Positions 44,415 through 54,000 of a stretch of 64,000 bases of DNA are shown piece after piece. Made by a program: the position numbers and the translations under genes. The stretch lies in NCBI GenBank assembly GCA_030789695.1, contig CM061136.1, positions 136,722,448-136,786,447 on the forward strand. The letters run 5' to 3'. The notes under the pieces are model-generated. The model was not told where the DNA came from, ran no database searches, and saw nothing but the letters and a program-made list of their open reading frames with translations. Origin of the DNA: Scilla litardierei (taxonomy: Eukaryota; Streptophyta; Magnoliopsida; Asparagales; Asparagaceae). Positions within the stretch are counted from its first letter, which is position 1. Each line of letters begins with the position of its first letter.

Positions 44415-44680
44415 GGCTATAAGTAGAGAAGGGGAGGGCCTATGGAAAGTTTCCTCCGATTTTCGCTTTTCTTCAAGCTTTTCGGTTCTAGTTCATCGTT
44501 CGCCGCCGCCGTCATTGCTGCCGACACCAGAGCTTCCGTTCCGATCGTCCTTCCAGTCGGGCTATTCTCTGCAAGGTATTTTCTCGATCCTCTCTGTCGA
44601 TGGCTTCTCATTTTGAGGCCGGAGGCGGTAGTGGGGTGGTAAAGGAAGAGTCGGTAGCCTTCGATAGGCTGACGCGATGA
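44415..44680 (+). pseudogene. Stump of the antisense accessory gene, with TATA box
   Basis: A plus-strand TATAAG at about 44415 precedes a leader with a possible donor (ctgcaag|gtatttt) near 44576. The ATG at 44600 opens MASHFEAGGGSGVVKEESV and stops after 26 codons at 44680. The start matches MASRFEVGGSSRVREEELV of copy B in the first Tat element, in the same antisense position relative to its LTR. The remainder has been replaced by tgtcag-rich repeats and the 87-bp array, so only the 5' end of the gene survives. Confidence 0.7.
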
Positions 44681-44699
44681 GCTGGCGCTGTGAGCTGGC

Positions 44700-44860
44700 T
44701 TGTCAGTGTTAAGCCAATCAAAACCCGCTTTTGTCAGGCGCGAAATGTCGGGCTCGCTTTTGTCAGATTCACCGGTGTCAGGCCCACTTTTGTCAGACTC
44801 GCCATTGTCAGGCCTGTTTTTGTCAGACGCGCGGCGAGTTGTCAGTGATAGCGGGCCTCC
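44700..44860 (+). repeat. Short TTTTGTCAGAC-type repeats
   Basis: Roughly six copies of (c/t)ttttgtcag(a/g), spaced 18-36 bases, lie between the truncated antisense gene and the 87-bp array. The same tgtcag word is common in the LTRs of this family. Confidence 0.6.
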
Positions 44861-44940
44861 CGAGCGTGTCCCTTTGTGGTGATAGATCACTTCCTGAGCG
44901 TACTCTCTCGGGACCGTGATTTGTCCGGAGGTCCTAGTCC

Positions 44941-46868
44941 TGCGCGTGCTCTTCTCCGGTTTGGGTGGCGAAGCTCCGTAAGCTTGCCCCGGAGTATTCA
45001 CTTAGGGGGAGCGAGCGTGTAGCTTGGCCCGTGCCCTTCTCCGGTTTGGGTGGCGAAGCTGTGTAAGCTTGCCCCGGAGTCTTCACATGAGGGAGGGAGC
45101 GAGTGCGTAGCCCGGCCCGTGCCCCTTCTCCGGTTTGGGTGGCGAAGCTCTGTAAGCTTGCCTGGAGTCTTTACTTGAGGGGGAAATGAGCGCGTAGCTC
45201 GGCCCGTGACCTTTTCCGGTTTGGGTGGCGAAGCTCCGTAAGCTTGCCCCGGAGTCTTCACTTAAGGGGGGAGCGAGCGCGTAGCTCAGCCCGTGCCCTT
45301 CTTCGGTCTGGGTGGCGAAGCTCCGTAAGCTTGCCCCAGAGTCTTCACTGGAGGGGGGAGCGAGTGCGTAGCCCGGCCCGTGCCATTCTTCGGTGTGGGT
45401 GGCGAAGCTCCGTAAGCTTGCCCCAGGGTCTTTAAGAGGGCGGGTATTGGGTCATCGCCTACCCCGCATCCTCTATAGTCGGACGGGTATTGGGCCGTCG
45501 CCTACCCCGCTTTTGCCACTCCGGTTTGGGTGGCGAGGACGGATCATGCCCCAGAGTCTTCACTGGAGGGGGGCGAGCGCGTAGCTCGGCCCGTGCCCTT
45601 CTCCGGTTTGGGTGGCGAAGCTCCGTAAGCTTGCCCCGGAGTCTTCACTTGAGGGGGAGCGAGCGCGTAGCTCGGCCCGTGCCCTTCTCCGGTTTGGGTG
45701 GCGAAGCTCCGTAAGCTTGCCCCAGAGTCTTCACATGAGGGGGGGAGCGAGTGCGTAGCCCGGCCCGTGTCCTTCTCCGGTTTGGATGGCAAAGCTTCGT
45801 ATGCTTGCCCCAGAGTCTTTACTTGAGGGGAGAACGAGCGCGTAGCTCGGCCAGTGCCCTTCTCCGGTTTGGGTGGCGAAGCTCCGTAAGCTTGCCCCGG
45901 AGTCTTCACTTGAGGGGGGGGGGAGCGAGCGCGTAGCTCGGCCCATGCCCTTCTCCGGTTTGGGTGGCGAAGCTCCGTAAGCTTGCCCTGGAGTCTTCAC
46001 TTGAGGGGGGAGCGAGTGCGTAGCCCGACCCGTGCCCTTCTCCGGTTTGGGTGGCGAAGCTCCGTAAGCTTGCCCCGGAGTCTTTGAGAGGGCGGGTATT
46101 GGGCCGTCGCCTACCCCGCATCCTCTATAGTCGGACGGGTATTGGGCAGTTACCTACCCTGCTTTTGCCACTCCGGTTTGGGTGGCGAGTACGGATCCTG
46201 CCCCGGAGTCTTCACTGGAAGGGGGAGCGAGCGCGTAGTTCGGCCAGTGCCCTTCTCCGATTTGGGTGGAGAAGCTCCGTAAGCTTGCCCCGAAGTCTTC
46301 ACCTGAGGGAGGGAGCGAGCGCGTAGCCTGGCCCGTGCCCTTCTCCGGTTTGGGTGGCGTAGCTCCGTAAGCTTGCCTCGGAGTCTTCACATGAGGGGGG
46401 AGCGAATGCGTAGCCCGGCTCGTGCCCTTCTCCGGTTTGGGTGGCGAAGCTCCGTAAGCTTGCCTTGGGGTCTTTGCTTGAGGGGGAGGGAACGAGCGCG
46501 TAGCTCGGCCCGTGCCCTTCTCCGGTTTGGGTGGCGAAGCTCCGTAAGCTTGCCCCGGAGTCTTCACTTGAGGGGGGAGCGAGCGCGTAGCTCGGCCTGT
46601 GCCCTTCTTCGGTTTGGGTGGCGACGCTCCGTAAGCTTGCCCCGGAGTCTTTGAGAGGGCGGGTATTGGGCCGTCGCCTACCCCGCATCCTCTATAGTCG
46701 GACGGGTATTGGGTCGTCACCTACCCCGCTTTTGCCACTCCGGTTTGGGTGGCAAGGACGGATCCTGCCCCGGAGTCTTCACTGGAGGGAGGAGCGAGCG
46801 CATAGCTCGGCCCGTGCGCTTCTCCGGTTTGGGTGGCGAATCTCCGTAAGCTTGCCCTAGAGTCTTCG
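44941..46868 (-). repeat. Satellite-like array, about 87-bp unit, about 20 copies, with higher-order variant
   Basis: The unit is recognised by ccggtttgggtggcgaagct, then ccgtaagcttgcccc and gagtcttcact, with an AAGCTT site in nearly every copy every 86-90 bases. A longer variant (gggcgggtattgggccgtcg, then cctaccccgcatcctctata) replaces a normal unit at about 45430, 46086 and 46649, giving a higher-order organisation. Units with a length of 87 keep chance reading frames of 29-residue periodicity open (PSSEDSGASLRSFATQTGEG). These are not considered genes. Arrays in this position are typical of Tat-lineage elements. Confidence 0.95.
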
Positions 46869-46957
46869 TTCGTTGGGCTGGAACTGAAATTTTTGAGTGG
46901 AGACGCCAAAATTTGAAAATGTATGAATGAAAGATAATTTCATTAAAACTCACAATG

Positions 46958-47300
46958 TTATTGATAGTATTTGAGCAAGTTCTCCGCAGTCCAAGGGTGG
47001 GCTAGCTCGCCCCTGTCCATGGTTGCTAGGATATAGGTGGCTGGCCCGACGATGTCGACGATTTCATAAGGCCCCTCCCATTTTGCTGCGAGCTTCCCTC
47101 GGCGGACGATCTCCGGTTTGAAGGTTGCGTCCCTGAGGACTAGGTCGCCGATTCTGAAGCTTCGCTTCCTTACCTGAGAGTTGTAGTTCCGAGCCATCCT
47201 TTGACTGTGCTTGATGAGGTTGGTCAGTGCACGGTCCCGCACTTCGTCGATGAGCTCGAGGTTGAGGCCGAGGCCCTCCGTGCTACCCGCGGAGCTCTCT
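46958..47300 (-). pseudogene. Integrase C-terminal fragment
   Basis: Minus-strand translation gives GLGLNLELIDEVRDRALTNL, followed by ARNYNSQVRKRSFRIGDLVL and the ending HPWTAENLLKYYQ, a typical Tat/Athila integrase C-terminal domain with the GDLVLR and WEGPY motifs. The catalytic core is missing. The upstream end joins the end of gag near 47295. Confidence 0.9.
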
Positions 47301-48984
47301 CCTCTCGGGGCGGCCTCTTGCCCTCGAGGAAGCCCCCAAGGTGTCCTGCTTGGATCAATCCTCGATCTCCCTAATCAGTGTGAAGCAATTGTCGGTATTG
47401 TGACCGTGAACGCGGTGGTATCGACAATACTTCTGGAAATCCCTTCTCGGTGGATCTGATCTCAACTCTCGAGGCAGGTCTGGAAGCAGTCCGGCCCTTG
47501 TCGTCGCGTCTAACACCTCTAGCATGGGGGCGTTGAGCTGAGTGTACTGGGCCCGCAGAGGTCCCTCCGCACTTTGGATCGCCCGCACAGGCTCTCTGGC
47601 AGCCGCGAACTCCCACACCGGGCCGGGACGATCTTGCGGACGACGCCCTTCTGGGTCGCGCCTTGGCTGGGCTAGCTGGTCGCGGCCCCCGGGTCTCTCC
47701 TCTTGCCTTGGCTTGGGGTTGGATCGATGCTCGCTGTGGGGCACCCCCGCCCTGGCGACCTCCTTCCTTGTTCCAAGGGCCTCCTCGCTCAGAATATATC
47801 TCTCCACCTGAACGATAAGTGCGTCGAAATCGGCAGGCGGGTCTCTGAGGAGGGACTTGTGAAGGCTTCGGCTGGTTAGTCCTGCCTTGAAGGCCGCCAT
47901 GACCAACTCGTCTCCACAGGTTACCATGCCTATCTTCTCATCTTGAAAGCAGTGCAGGTACTTTTCGATCGTCTCCCCTTCCATCTGGATGATCGTGAAT
48001 AGGTAGTTTGTGAGTTTCTTCCTGGTTCGCCCGGCCCGGAACTGCTGGTAGAATTTGTGAGACAATTCGCCGAAGTTCTCGATGGTCCGGGCAGGCAGAC
48101 CGTGGTACCACTCCAGGGCCGAGTCCCGCAAACTCTGCTGGAACCCCCGGCAAAGGAGCGCGCCATCTGCGTCCAGCATCTCCATCGCCCCTCGGTACTG
48201 CTGCACGCGTGAGGGTCGCACTTTCTGTTGTAGACCGCTAGCTGGGGGGCCTTGAACCTCGAGGGTCTCGGGGCCGAATTAATCCATCGTGCCAATGGCG
48301 TGGCCTCCTCGGGGTTAGCGGGGCGCTTGTGGGTGCGCTCCATCCGTCTCTCCGGGGTTCAGCTCCGGTCCCGGCCTTGTTGGCGGCAGTCACCACGCTC
48401 CGGGGAGGGGGGCAGCCGTCGGAGAGGGCTCCTCCAACGCAGTGGGGATCCGGCTAATGGTGGGCTACGCGTGTTCCTGCACCGTTGGCCCGAGGTCGAC
48501 ACCTCCGGGATCTCCCGGTTCTCCTTGTTCTCCCGCTGGAGCCTTTTGCACTCAACGATGATGAAGCGGAGCTGTCGACGAGCGGCTTCCTCATCGAGGC
48601 GGGCTTGATGAACTGCCTCTGATGCGTCTTCTTGGCATATTTTGTCCACAGCTGCTTCTTCGTTGTGTTTTTGCTGCCGTGCAGCCTCCACTTCTTCGTC
48701 CAGAAGCCTCTGCTGGGCCACTATCTCCTCGACGAGCCCTCTCTGCCCCACTTCTTCTTCAAACTGAGGACGAAGATTTCGCCTGAAGTTCGGGGGCTCA
48801 GAGGGGCCCGGGGCGCCTTGTTTCCGGCCGCCCCGAAGCCTTCCATCATCTTGGTGAAGGCCTCGAAGCTTTGCTGGACAGCCCAGGCTGAGGCCTGGAT
48901 GGTCTTCGCCATCCCCTCAGGGGGGATTAGTCGAGGGAGTCCTCGGGTGAGATTGCGATTCTTGATCCATGGGGGTTTTGCCAT
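47300..48984 (-). pseudogene. gag of the 43034 Tat element, frameshifted
   Basis: Gag begins near 48984 (MAKPPWIKNRNLTRGLPRLI), passes through a coiled-coil region (about 48751-48540), and continues into a Retrotrans_gag domain with LRDSALEWYHGLPARTIENF (about 48125). It ends with a Tat-type knuckle-like YCRYHRVHGHNTDNCFTLIR near 47390. Three open segments in different frames (48721-48984, 48359-48751, 47355-48221) show at least two frameshifts. It would encode the capsid protein. No protease follows. Confidence 0.9.
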
Positions 48985-49035
48985 GGTCGGGATTTCGGTT
49001 GATGGGTATGGAGTTTGACATGGGTGTGACCCTTC

Positions 49036-49056
49036 GTTCCCACAGACATCGCCAAT
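49036..49056 (-). other. Primer binding site
   Basis: On the minus strand ATTGGCGATGTCTGTGGGAA follows the LTR end directly. The same class of PBS (ATTGGCGCTGTCTGTAGGAA) follows the LTR at 51931. Confidence 0.8.
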
Positions 49057-50149
49057 TGTTGCGGGGTAAGATCAGCGTACAATGAATTTGTTTGTTGTGG
49101 GAACCAAGGGCACGATGGTTGTATGGGGGGATGAAATCTAGGTAGGTTGTTAGATAGGTAGTGAGGGAAGGGTCGAGGCTAAGCGCACAGCAAAGGCCGA
49201 CCACTGGATCAACTTCGCGAGGACTCCGCCCTCCTGCCGCACTGCCGGAGACTGGTATTGAATGCTATCCGTGAAGACGAGCTCACCTGCACATGTAGCA
49301 GCTCGTCAGAAAGGTCGGGTTGGGGTCTAACCCTTAGCCTCTCCGATGCCTAAGTCAGAGTTAGGACTTAGAAACAGGGGCTAGACACGCATGTCGGACT
49401 GAGAGTGAGTCGACGTCATGTGGCGAGCTATAGTGGAAGAACAAAGATATGGGAGACCTTTGCTCTTGTGTGTGAATAACTAGAATGAGAGTTGATTGGC
49501 CCCCCTCTCTCGATGGAGGTGAATGGGTATTTATACCTGATGGAGGTGGTTAGGTGAGGCTGACATGGCGTACTGAGCTGGCCCATCTGTCAGCGGAAGC
49601 TTCGGACGAGGATGTCAGACCCACGCATGTCATCCATGCTTTTGTCAGACGGCGCGACGGCCTATGGTACTGTGTCAGGGTGTCAGAGCCGAAAGCACCA
49701 ATCGGTCAGGAGGCGCAGCGGCCAGGGGGTGCTTTGTCAGGCTATCGAGCGGCGGAAGCGTCAGTGGTGTCCTTGTACTAGGTGGTTTGTCGTGTCTAAT
49801 GAGCCAAGGGGTCGACAGGGGATGCTAATGGAGCGGTGCCCCTCTCGAACCTCTTGGTCTCCCTTGATGGGCAACGAGCGTCCTACTTGTATCCCCGACG
49901 AGCTCCGAGGGGAGCGGGCGCCCACTCGGCTAAGCGCGGGCGTAGTGTTCCCTTTCTGCTAAGTCAGGATGATTTCCAGGGGCGATAAGCGACCTACGGG
50001 CTAAAGGGATGAAGCGAGTAGTCGACGGAGGTTGGTCGAAGTGTCCCTTTCTGCCAGTCGGGGACTCGGTCGGTGGAGGGGCCGAGCTGGCTGCGTGTGA
50101 TACGAGCTCGGATCGAAGTCTGGGGTAGCACTATCTTTAGGGCGTAACA
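49057..50149 (-). repeat. 5' LTR of the 43034 Tat element
   Basis: 1093 bp, TGTTACGCCC to CCGCAACA on the minus strand, with a TATAAATA box near 49530 (plus-strand tatttatacctg). It is followed on the outside by the TSD CGAAC. Confidence 0.92.
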
Positions 50150-50351
50150 CGAACCTATTTAAATTGCGTCAGGTTTGCGGGCTATGTTTAAATTACCACC
50201 CCTATACCAAATGGCCCATTGGACATGAATGACAACCATCAAGAGTAACTGTTGATGAATAGATAATCTTTGAGGTAATATGTCACCCGTTGTTCTAGGA
50301 CTGTCCACAAATAAAAGGGAGTACCTGAGAAATGTTTGCAGTATTTGGGGT
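50150..50351 (+). other. Host DNA between two elements
   Basis: A short AT-rich stretch continuing the DNA left of 43034, with no gene recognised. It begins with the TSD CGAAC. Confidence 0.6.
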
Positions 50352-50420
50352 TGTTACGACCCGATTTAACCGGCCCGTGTTACAACATTTTCGGCGGAAA
50401 AACTTATGTATTGGTGAAGC

Positions 50421-51030
50421 TGAAGGTCGTCCTCAGGTGAAGGTCGTCCTCCGTTGACGGTCGTCCTCGAGTGAAGGTCGTCCTAAGGGGAAGGTCGTCC
50501 TCCGTTGAAGGTCGTCCTCTGGCGAAGGTCGTACTCGAGGGCCCACCTTAACTATCTCCGGTGAAAATCGTCCTTGGTGAAGGTCGTCCTCGGTGAAGGT
50601 CGTCCTCAGCAGCCTACCTTAATTATCTCCAGCGAAGGTCGTCCTTGACGGCCTACCTTAAATGTCTCCTGGTGAAGGTTGTCCTCAGGTGAAGGTCGTC
50701 CTCCGTTGAAGGTCGTACTCGAGGGCCTACCTTAACTATCTCCAGCGAAGATCGTCCTTGATGAAGGTCGTCCTCGGTGAAGGTCGTACTCGGCGGCCTA
50801 CCTTAATTATCTCCAACGAAGGTCGTCCATGGCGGCCTACCTTAAATGTCTCCTGGTGAAGGTCGTCCTCAGGTGAAAGTCGTCCCTGATGAAGGTCGTC
50901 CTCAGCGGCCTACCTTAATTATCTCCGACGAAGGTCGTCCTCGGTGACCTACCTTAAATTTCTCCCGGGGAAGGTCGTCCTCAAGGGAAGGTCGTCCTTG
51001 GTTAAGGTCGTCCTTCGATGGCCTATCTTA
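50421..51030 (+). repeat. GAAGGTCGTCCTC array in LTR (higher-order about 180 bp)
   Basis: More than 25 degenerate copies of gaaggtcgtcctc(g/a)gt are interspersed with cctaccttaa(c/t)tatctcc segments. The gtactcgagggcc(c/t)acc variant recurs at about 50530 and 50712, giving a larger period of about 180 bp. The same array opens the second LTR (53068-53483). Confidence 0.92.
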
Positions 51031-51339
51031 AAAATATCTCTGACAGCAAAAATATCTCTGATAGCGAAAGTATCTCTGACACTCTGACAAGCCAGCTCAG
51101 CTGAAGCAACCGACTTCTTCCAATATAAATACCCCCCCATCCCTGGAGAGAGGAGGCTGGTAGGTCCACATGTAAATTTCCTTCCACCTAAACTCTAGCT
51201 CACTGAAGGTCGGCCCGATCTCATTGTTGATCGGCCACGTCCCTTTGAGCCATTTCCTAAGTCTCCACAGTGATTTGAGCATCGGATGGGATAAGGTCGG
51301 ACCCAAGTCCAACCCTCCCTAACGATCTATTCGTGGCGC

Positions 51340-51775
51340 ACAGGTCTCCCGAAGCTTCTCGGAATGTCTCCTGAAACTCATCCGTCTCACGGAAGGTCTC
51401 CCGAAGCTCCTCCGAAGGTCTCTTGAAGCTCGTCCTTCTCACTGAAGGTCTCCCAAAGCTTCTCGGAAGGTCTCCCGAAGCTTCTTCGAAGGCCTCCTAA
51501 AGCTCGTCCTTCTCACAGAAGGTCTCCCGAAGCTCCTCCGAATGTCTGTTGAAGCCCGTCCTTCTCACCGAAGGTCTCCCGAAGCTTCTCGGAAGGTCTC
51601 CCGAAGCTTCTCCGAAGGTCTCCTGAAGCTCGTCCTTCTCACGGAAGGTCTCCCGAAGCTTCTCGGAAGGTCTCCCGAAGCTTCTCCAAAGGTCTCCTGA
51701 AGCTAGTCCTTCTCACGGAAGGTCTCTCGAAGATTCTCTGAAGGTCTCCCGAAGTTTCTCTGAAGGTCTCCCATC
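51340..51775 (+). repeat. GGTCTCCCGAAGCTTCTCGGAA array in LTR
   Basis: About 20 copies of a 21-23 bp unit with the core ggtctcccgaagcttctc occur, some containing cctgaagctcgtccttctca. This is a second, unrelated array within the same LTR, downstream of its likely promoter region. Confidence 0.92.
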
Positions 51776-51930
51776 CCGTAGCCTGGCGAGAGCTCCTAGC
51801 CCGGCCAAAGCAGCGTCCTAGGCGTATTCATCACAAAGTCTCCCTCATCGACGGGTAAACCCTTTCTAATTCTCGTAACCTTGATTCCCTAATATACAAA
51901 TTCATTGTTAGGCGGAAACTACCCGTAACA

Positions 51931-52998
51931 ATTGGCGCTGTCTGTAGGAACGAAGGGTTACACCCCTGTCAGGCTGCACATCGGTGAAAGTCGTCCTCGA
52001 CGAAGGTCGTCCCTCAGACGGCCTACCTTAACTATCTCCTGCGAAGGTCGTCCTCTGTGAAGGTCGTCCTTGGTGAAGGCCATCCCTCAAGTGACCTACC
52101 TTAAATATCTCCACACATGTCAAGGTCGGCTATACGTTCGAGAGCTCAAGCTCTCACGGGGACGACCTAGAAGATGAAGTCACAGGTCTTTGCTCTATCT
52201 TCGACATATGTCATTATGTTTCGACTTACACACATTTCGCGCTTTTCCTGCGTGTGAGAAATTCTAGGTCAAGGTCGGCTTGATCATTGGTAGCAAGCTA
52301 CCTAGCTGCAAGTAAAGATCCGGGGCAGGCTTCCGAGCTGCGTGTCCGAAAGGTCTCCATGGGCTTGGCCCGGGCTACGCACCTCGACCCTTCCCTACCA
52401 AAGATCCGGGGCAGGCCACGTGCTGCGCCCCCGAAAGGCGCCAGGGGCATAGGCCCACCCAAGGGTGCTGGAAGGGCTACAGCCCTGACTCACCCTCTTG
52501 AAGCCATCCGGGGCAGGTCGTGGCCTGACAACCCATAGAAGGTCGGGTCTTGCTACCCAAACCGGAGAAGAGAGCGAGCTACCTCGGGGCAGGCTTCCGA
52601 GCTACGCCCCTGAAGGGTCTCCAATGGCTTGGGACAGGCTGCGTAACTCAACCCTTACCTGTTAGAGACCTAGGGCGGGCTTCAGAGCTGTGCCCCTGAA
52701 AGGGCGTCCTTAGGTGAAGGTTGCCCTCGGCGAAGGTCATCCTCCCCTGACAGGTCGCCCATGGGTTCGGGGAAGGTTTCTAGACTGTGCCCCCACCCAA
52801 ATAGGGGTGGGCTACCTTGCCATGCTCAAACTCCGGGGCAGGTTTACGAGCTGCGTCCCCGATAGGTCACACATGCTTACGAAGCTCGCTACCAAACAAA
52901 AGGTACGACGAGATTCTCTAAGAATTTACTAAGGTGTCTACTCAACATTCAGTGTCTCCTCTGGCCAAAGATCGTCCACATCGAATGTTGGGGACAAT
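51931..52998 (+). repeat. Short interior of the LARD-like element with ~90-bp repeats
   Basis: After the PBS the interior repeats the GAAGGTCGTCC words. It then shows five to seven degenerate copies of tccggggcaggcttccgagc + tgcg(t/c)ccccgaaagg(t/g) at 70-100 bp spacing (about 52317, 52402, 52505, 52580, 52670, 52830). No start-to-stop frame resembles gag or pol. Confidence 0.75.
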
Positions 52999-54000
52999 TG
53001 TTACGACCCGATTTAACCGGCCCGTGTTACAACATTTTCGGCGGCAAAACTTATGTATTGGTGAAGCTGAAGGTCGTCCTCAGGTGAATGTCGTCCTCGC
53101 TGAAGGTCGTCCTCCGTTGAAGGTCGTCCTCCTTTAAAGGTCGTCCTCGGTTGAATGTCGTCCCCGGTGAAGGTCTTCCTCGAGTGAAGGTCGTCCTCAG
53201 GGGAAGGTCGTCCTTCATTGAAGGTCCTCCTCTGGCAAAGGTCGTACTCGAGGGCCTACCTTAACTATCTCCGACAGAGATTGTCCTCGGTGAAGGTCGT
53301 CCTCAGCAGCCTACCTTAATTATCTCCAGCGAAGGTCGTCCTTAGCGGCCTTCCTTAAATGTCTCCTGGTGAAGGTCGTCCTCAAGTGAAGGTCGTCCTC
53401 CGTTGAAGGTCGTACTCGAGGGCCTATCTTAACTATCTCCGGCGAAGATCGTCCTTGGTGAAGGTCGTCCTCGGTGAAGGTCGTGATGGGAAATCGAATC
53501 CCACCACTAAGTGGTTTTGATGATGAACACACAAAATGATATTAGTGTACTAATTACACTACAACTTAAGTGTGCAGGTTTGTGCGATTGATAGCTTTAT
53601 GCGTACTCCGAAGAAGCTCAACCACACTCGGAAGATGGAGACAAATTTGCAAGCTCTACGTCAAGCACAAGTATAGCTCAATGATGAAGCTCATAGAAGT
53701 GCTCAAGCTTAATGAAGAAGAGCTCAAATTCAAGAGAAGCGCGCATTTACTGCAAACATCTGATCGACTTCCTGAAGGTCTCGTCTAAGCCTAGTGTGTG
53801 AGTTGGTTTCTTTAGTACTATGTTAAAGCCAAGTTAATATTGCGCGCACACACAAAATGATTTTAAATAAAAAATGTTTTTAAATGTTTTTAAACTCTTG
53901 AGAGCATTAGCTAGTTGATTTAATTCTTAGTAGTCAACCTCCAAACACCCAGGAGTTGATTACACATCTTGCTAGCTGAGTTTCAGTGAAAAGTGCTTTG

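Larger units (their letters stand above)
43034..50149 (-). mobile_element. Tat-lineage (Retand-like) LTR retrotransposon, internally deleted
   Basis: LTRs at 43034-44091 and 49057-50149 are flanked by the perfect TSD CGAAC (43029-43033 and 50150-50154). On the minus strand the 5' LTR ends CCGCAACA, followed directly by the PBS ATTGGCGATGTCTGTGGGAA. Then come gag, the integrase C-terminus, a satellite-like array, a stump of the antisense accessory gene, and a purine tract gacgggggcaat before the 3' LTR. Protease, RT, RNase H and the integrase core are absent. The 3' LTR starts TA instead of TG and lacks about 33 bp present in the 5' LTR. It belongs to the same family as the element at 1-7974. 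Confidence 0.93.
50352..53483 (+). mobile_element. Non-coding LTR element (LARD-like), 3' LTR interrupted
   Basis: The 5' LTR 50352-51930 starts TGTTACGACC and ends CCCGTAACA. The PBS ATTGGCGCTGTCTGTAGGAA follows at 51931. The interior is only 1068 bp without recognisable genes. A second LTR begins at 52999 after the purine tract gttggggacaat, with the same first ~70 bases, and is cut at 53483 by the Copia element. The end motif, PBS class and tract link it to the Tat-lineage elements in this window, so it is probably a non-autonomous derivative relying on such elements. Confidence 0.85.

Noticed and set aside
44998..46720. Long overlapping open frames on both strands through the 87-bp array
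   Set aside because: They are 29-residue echoes of a tandem repeat whose length is a multiple of three, and have no start context or family match.
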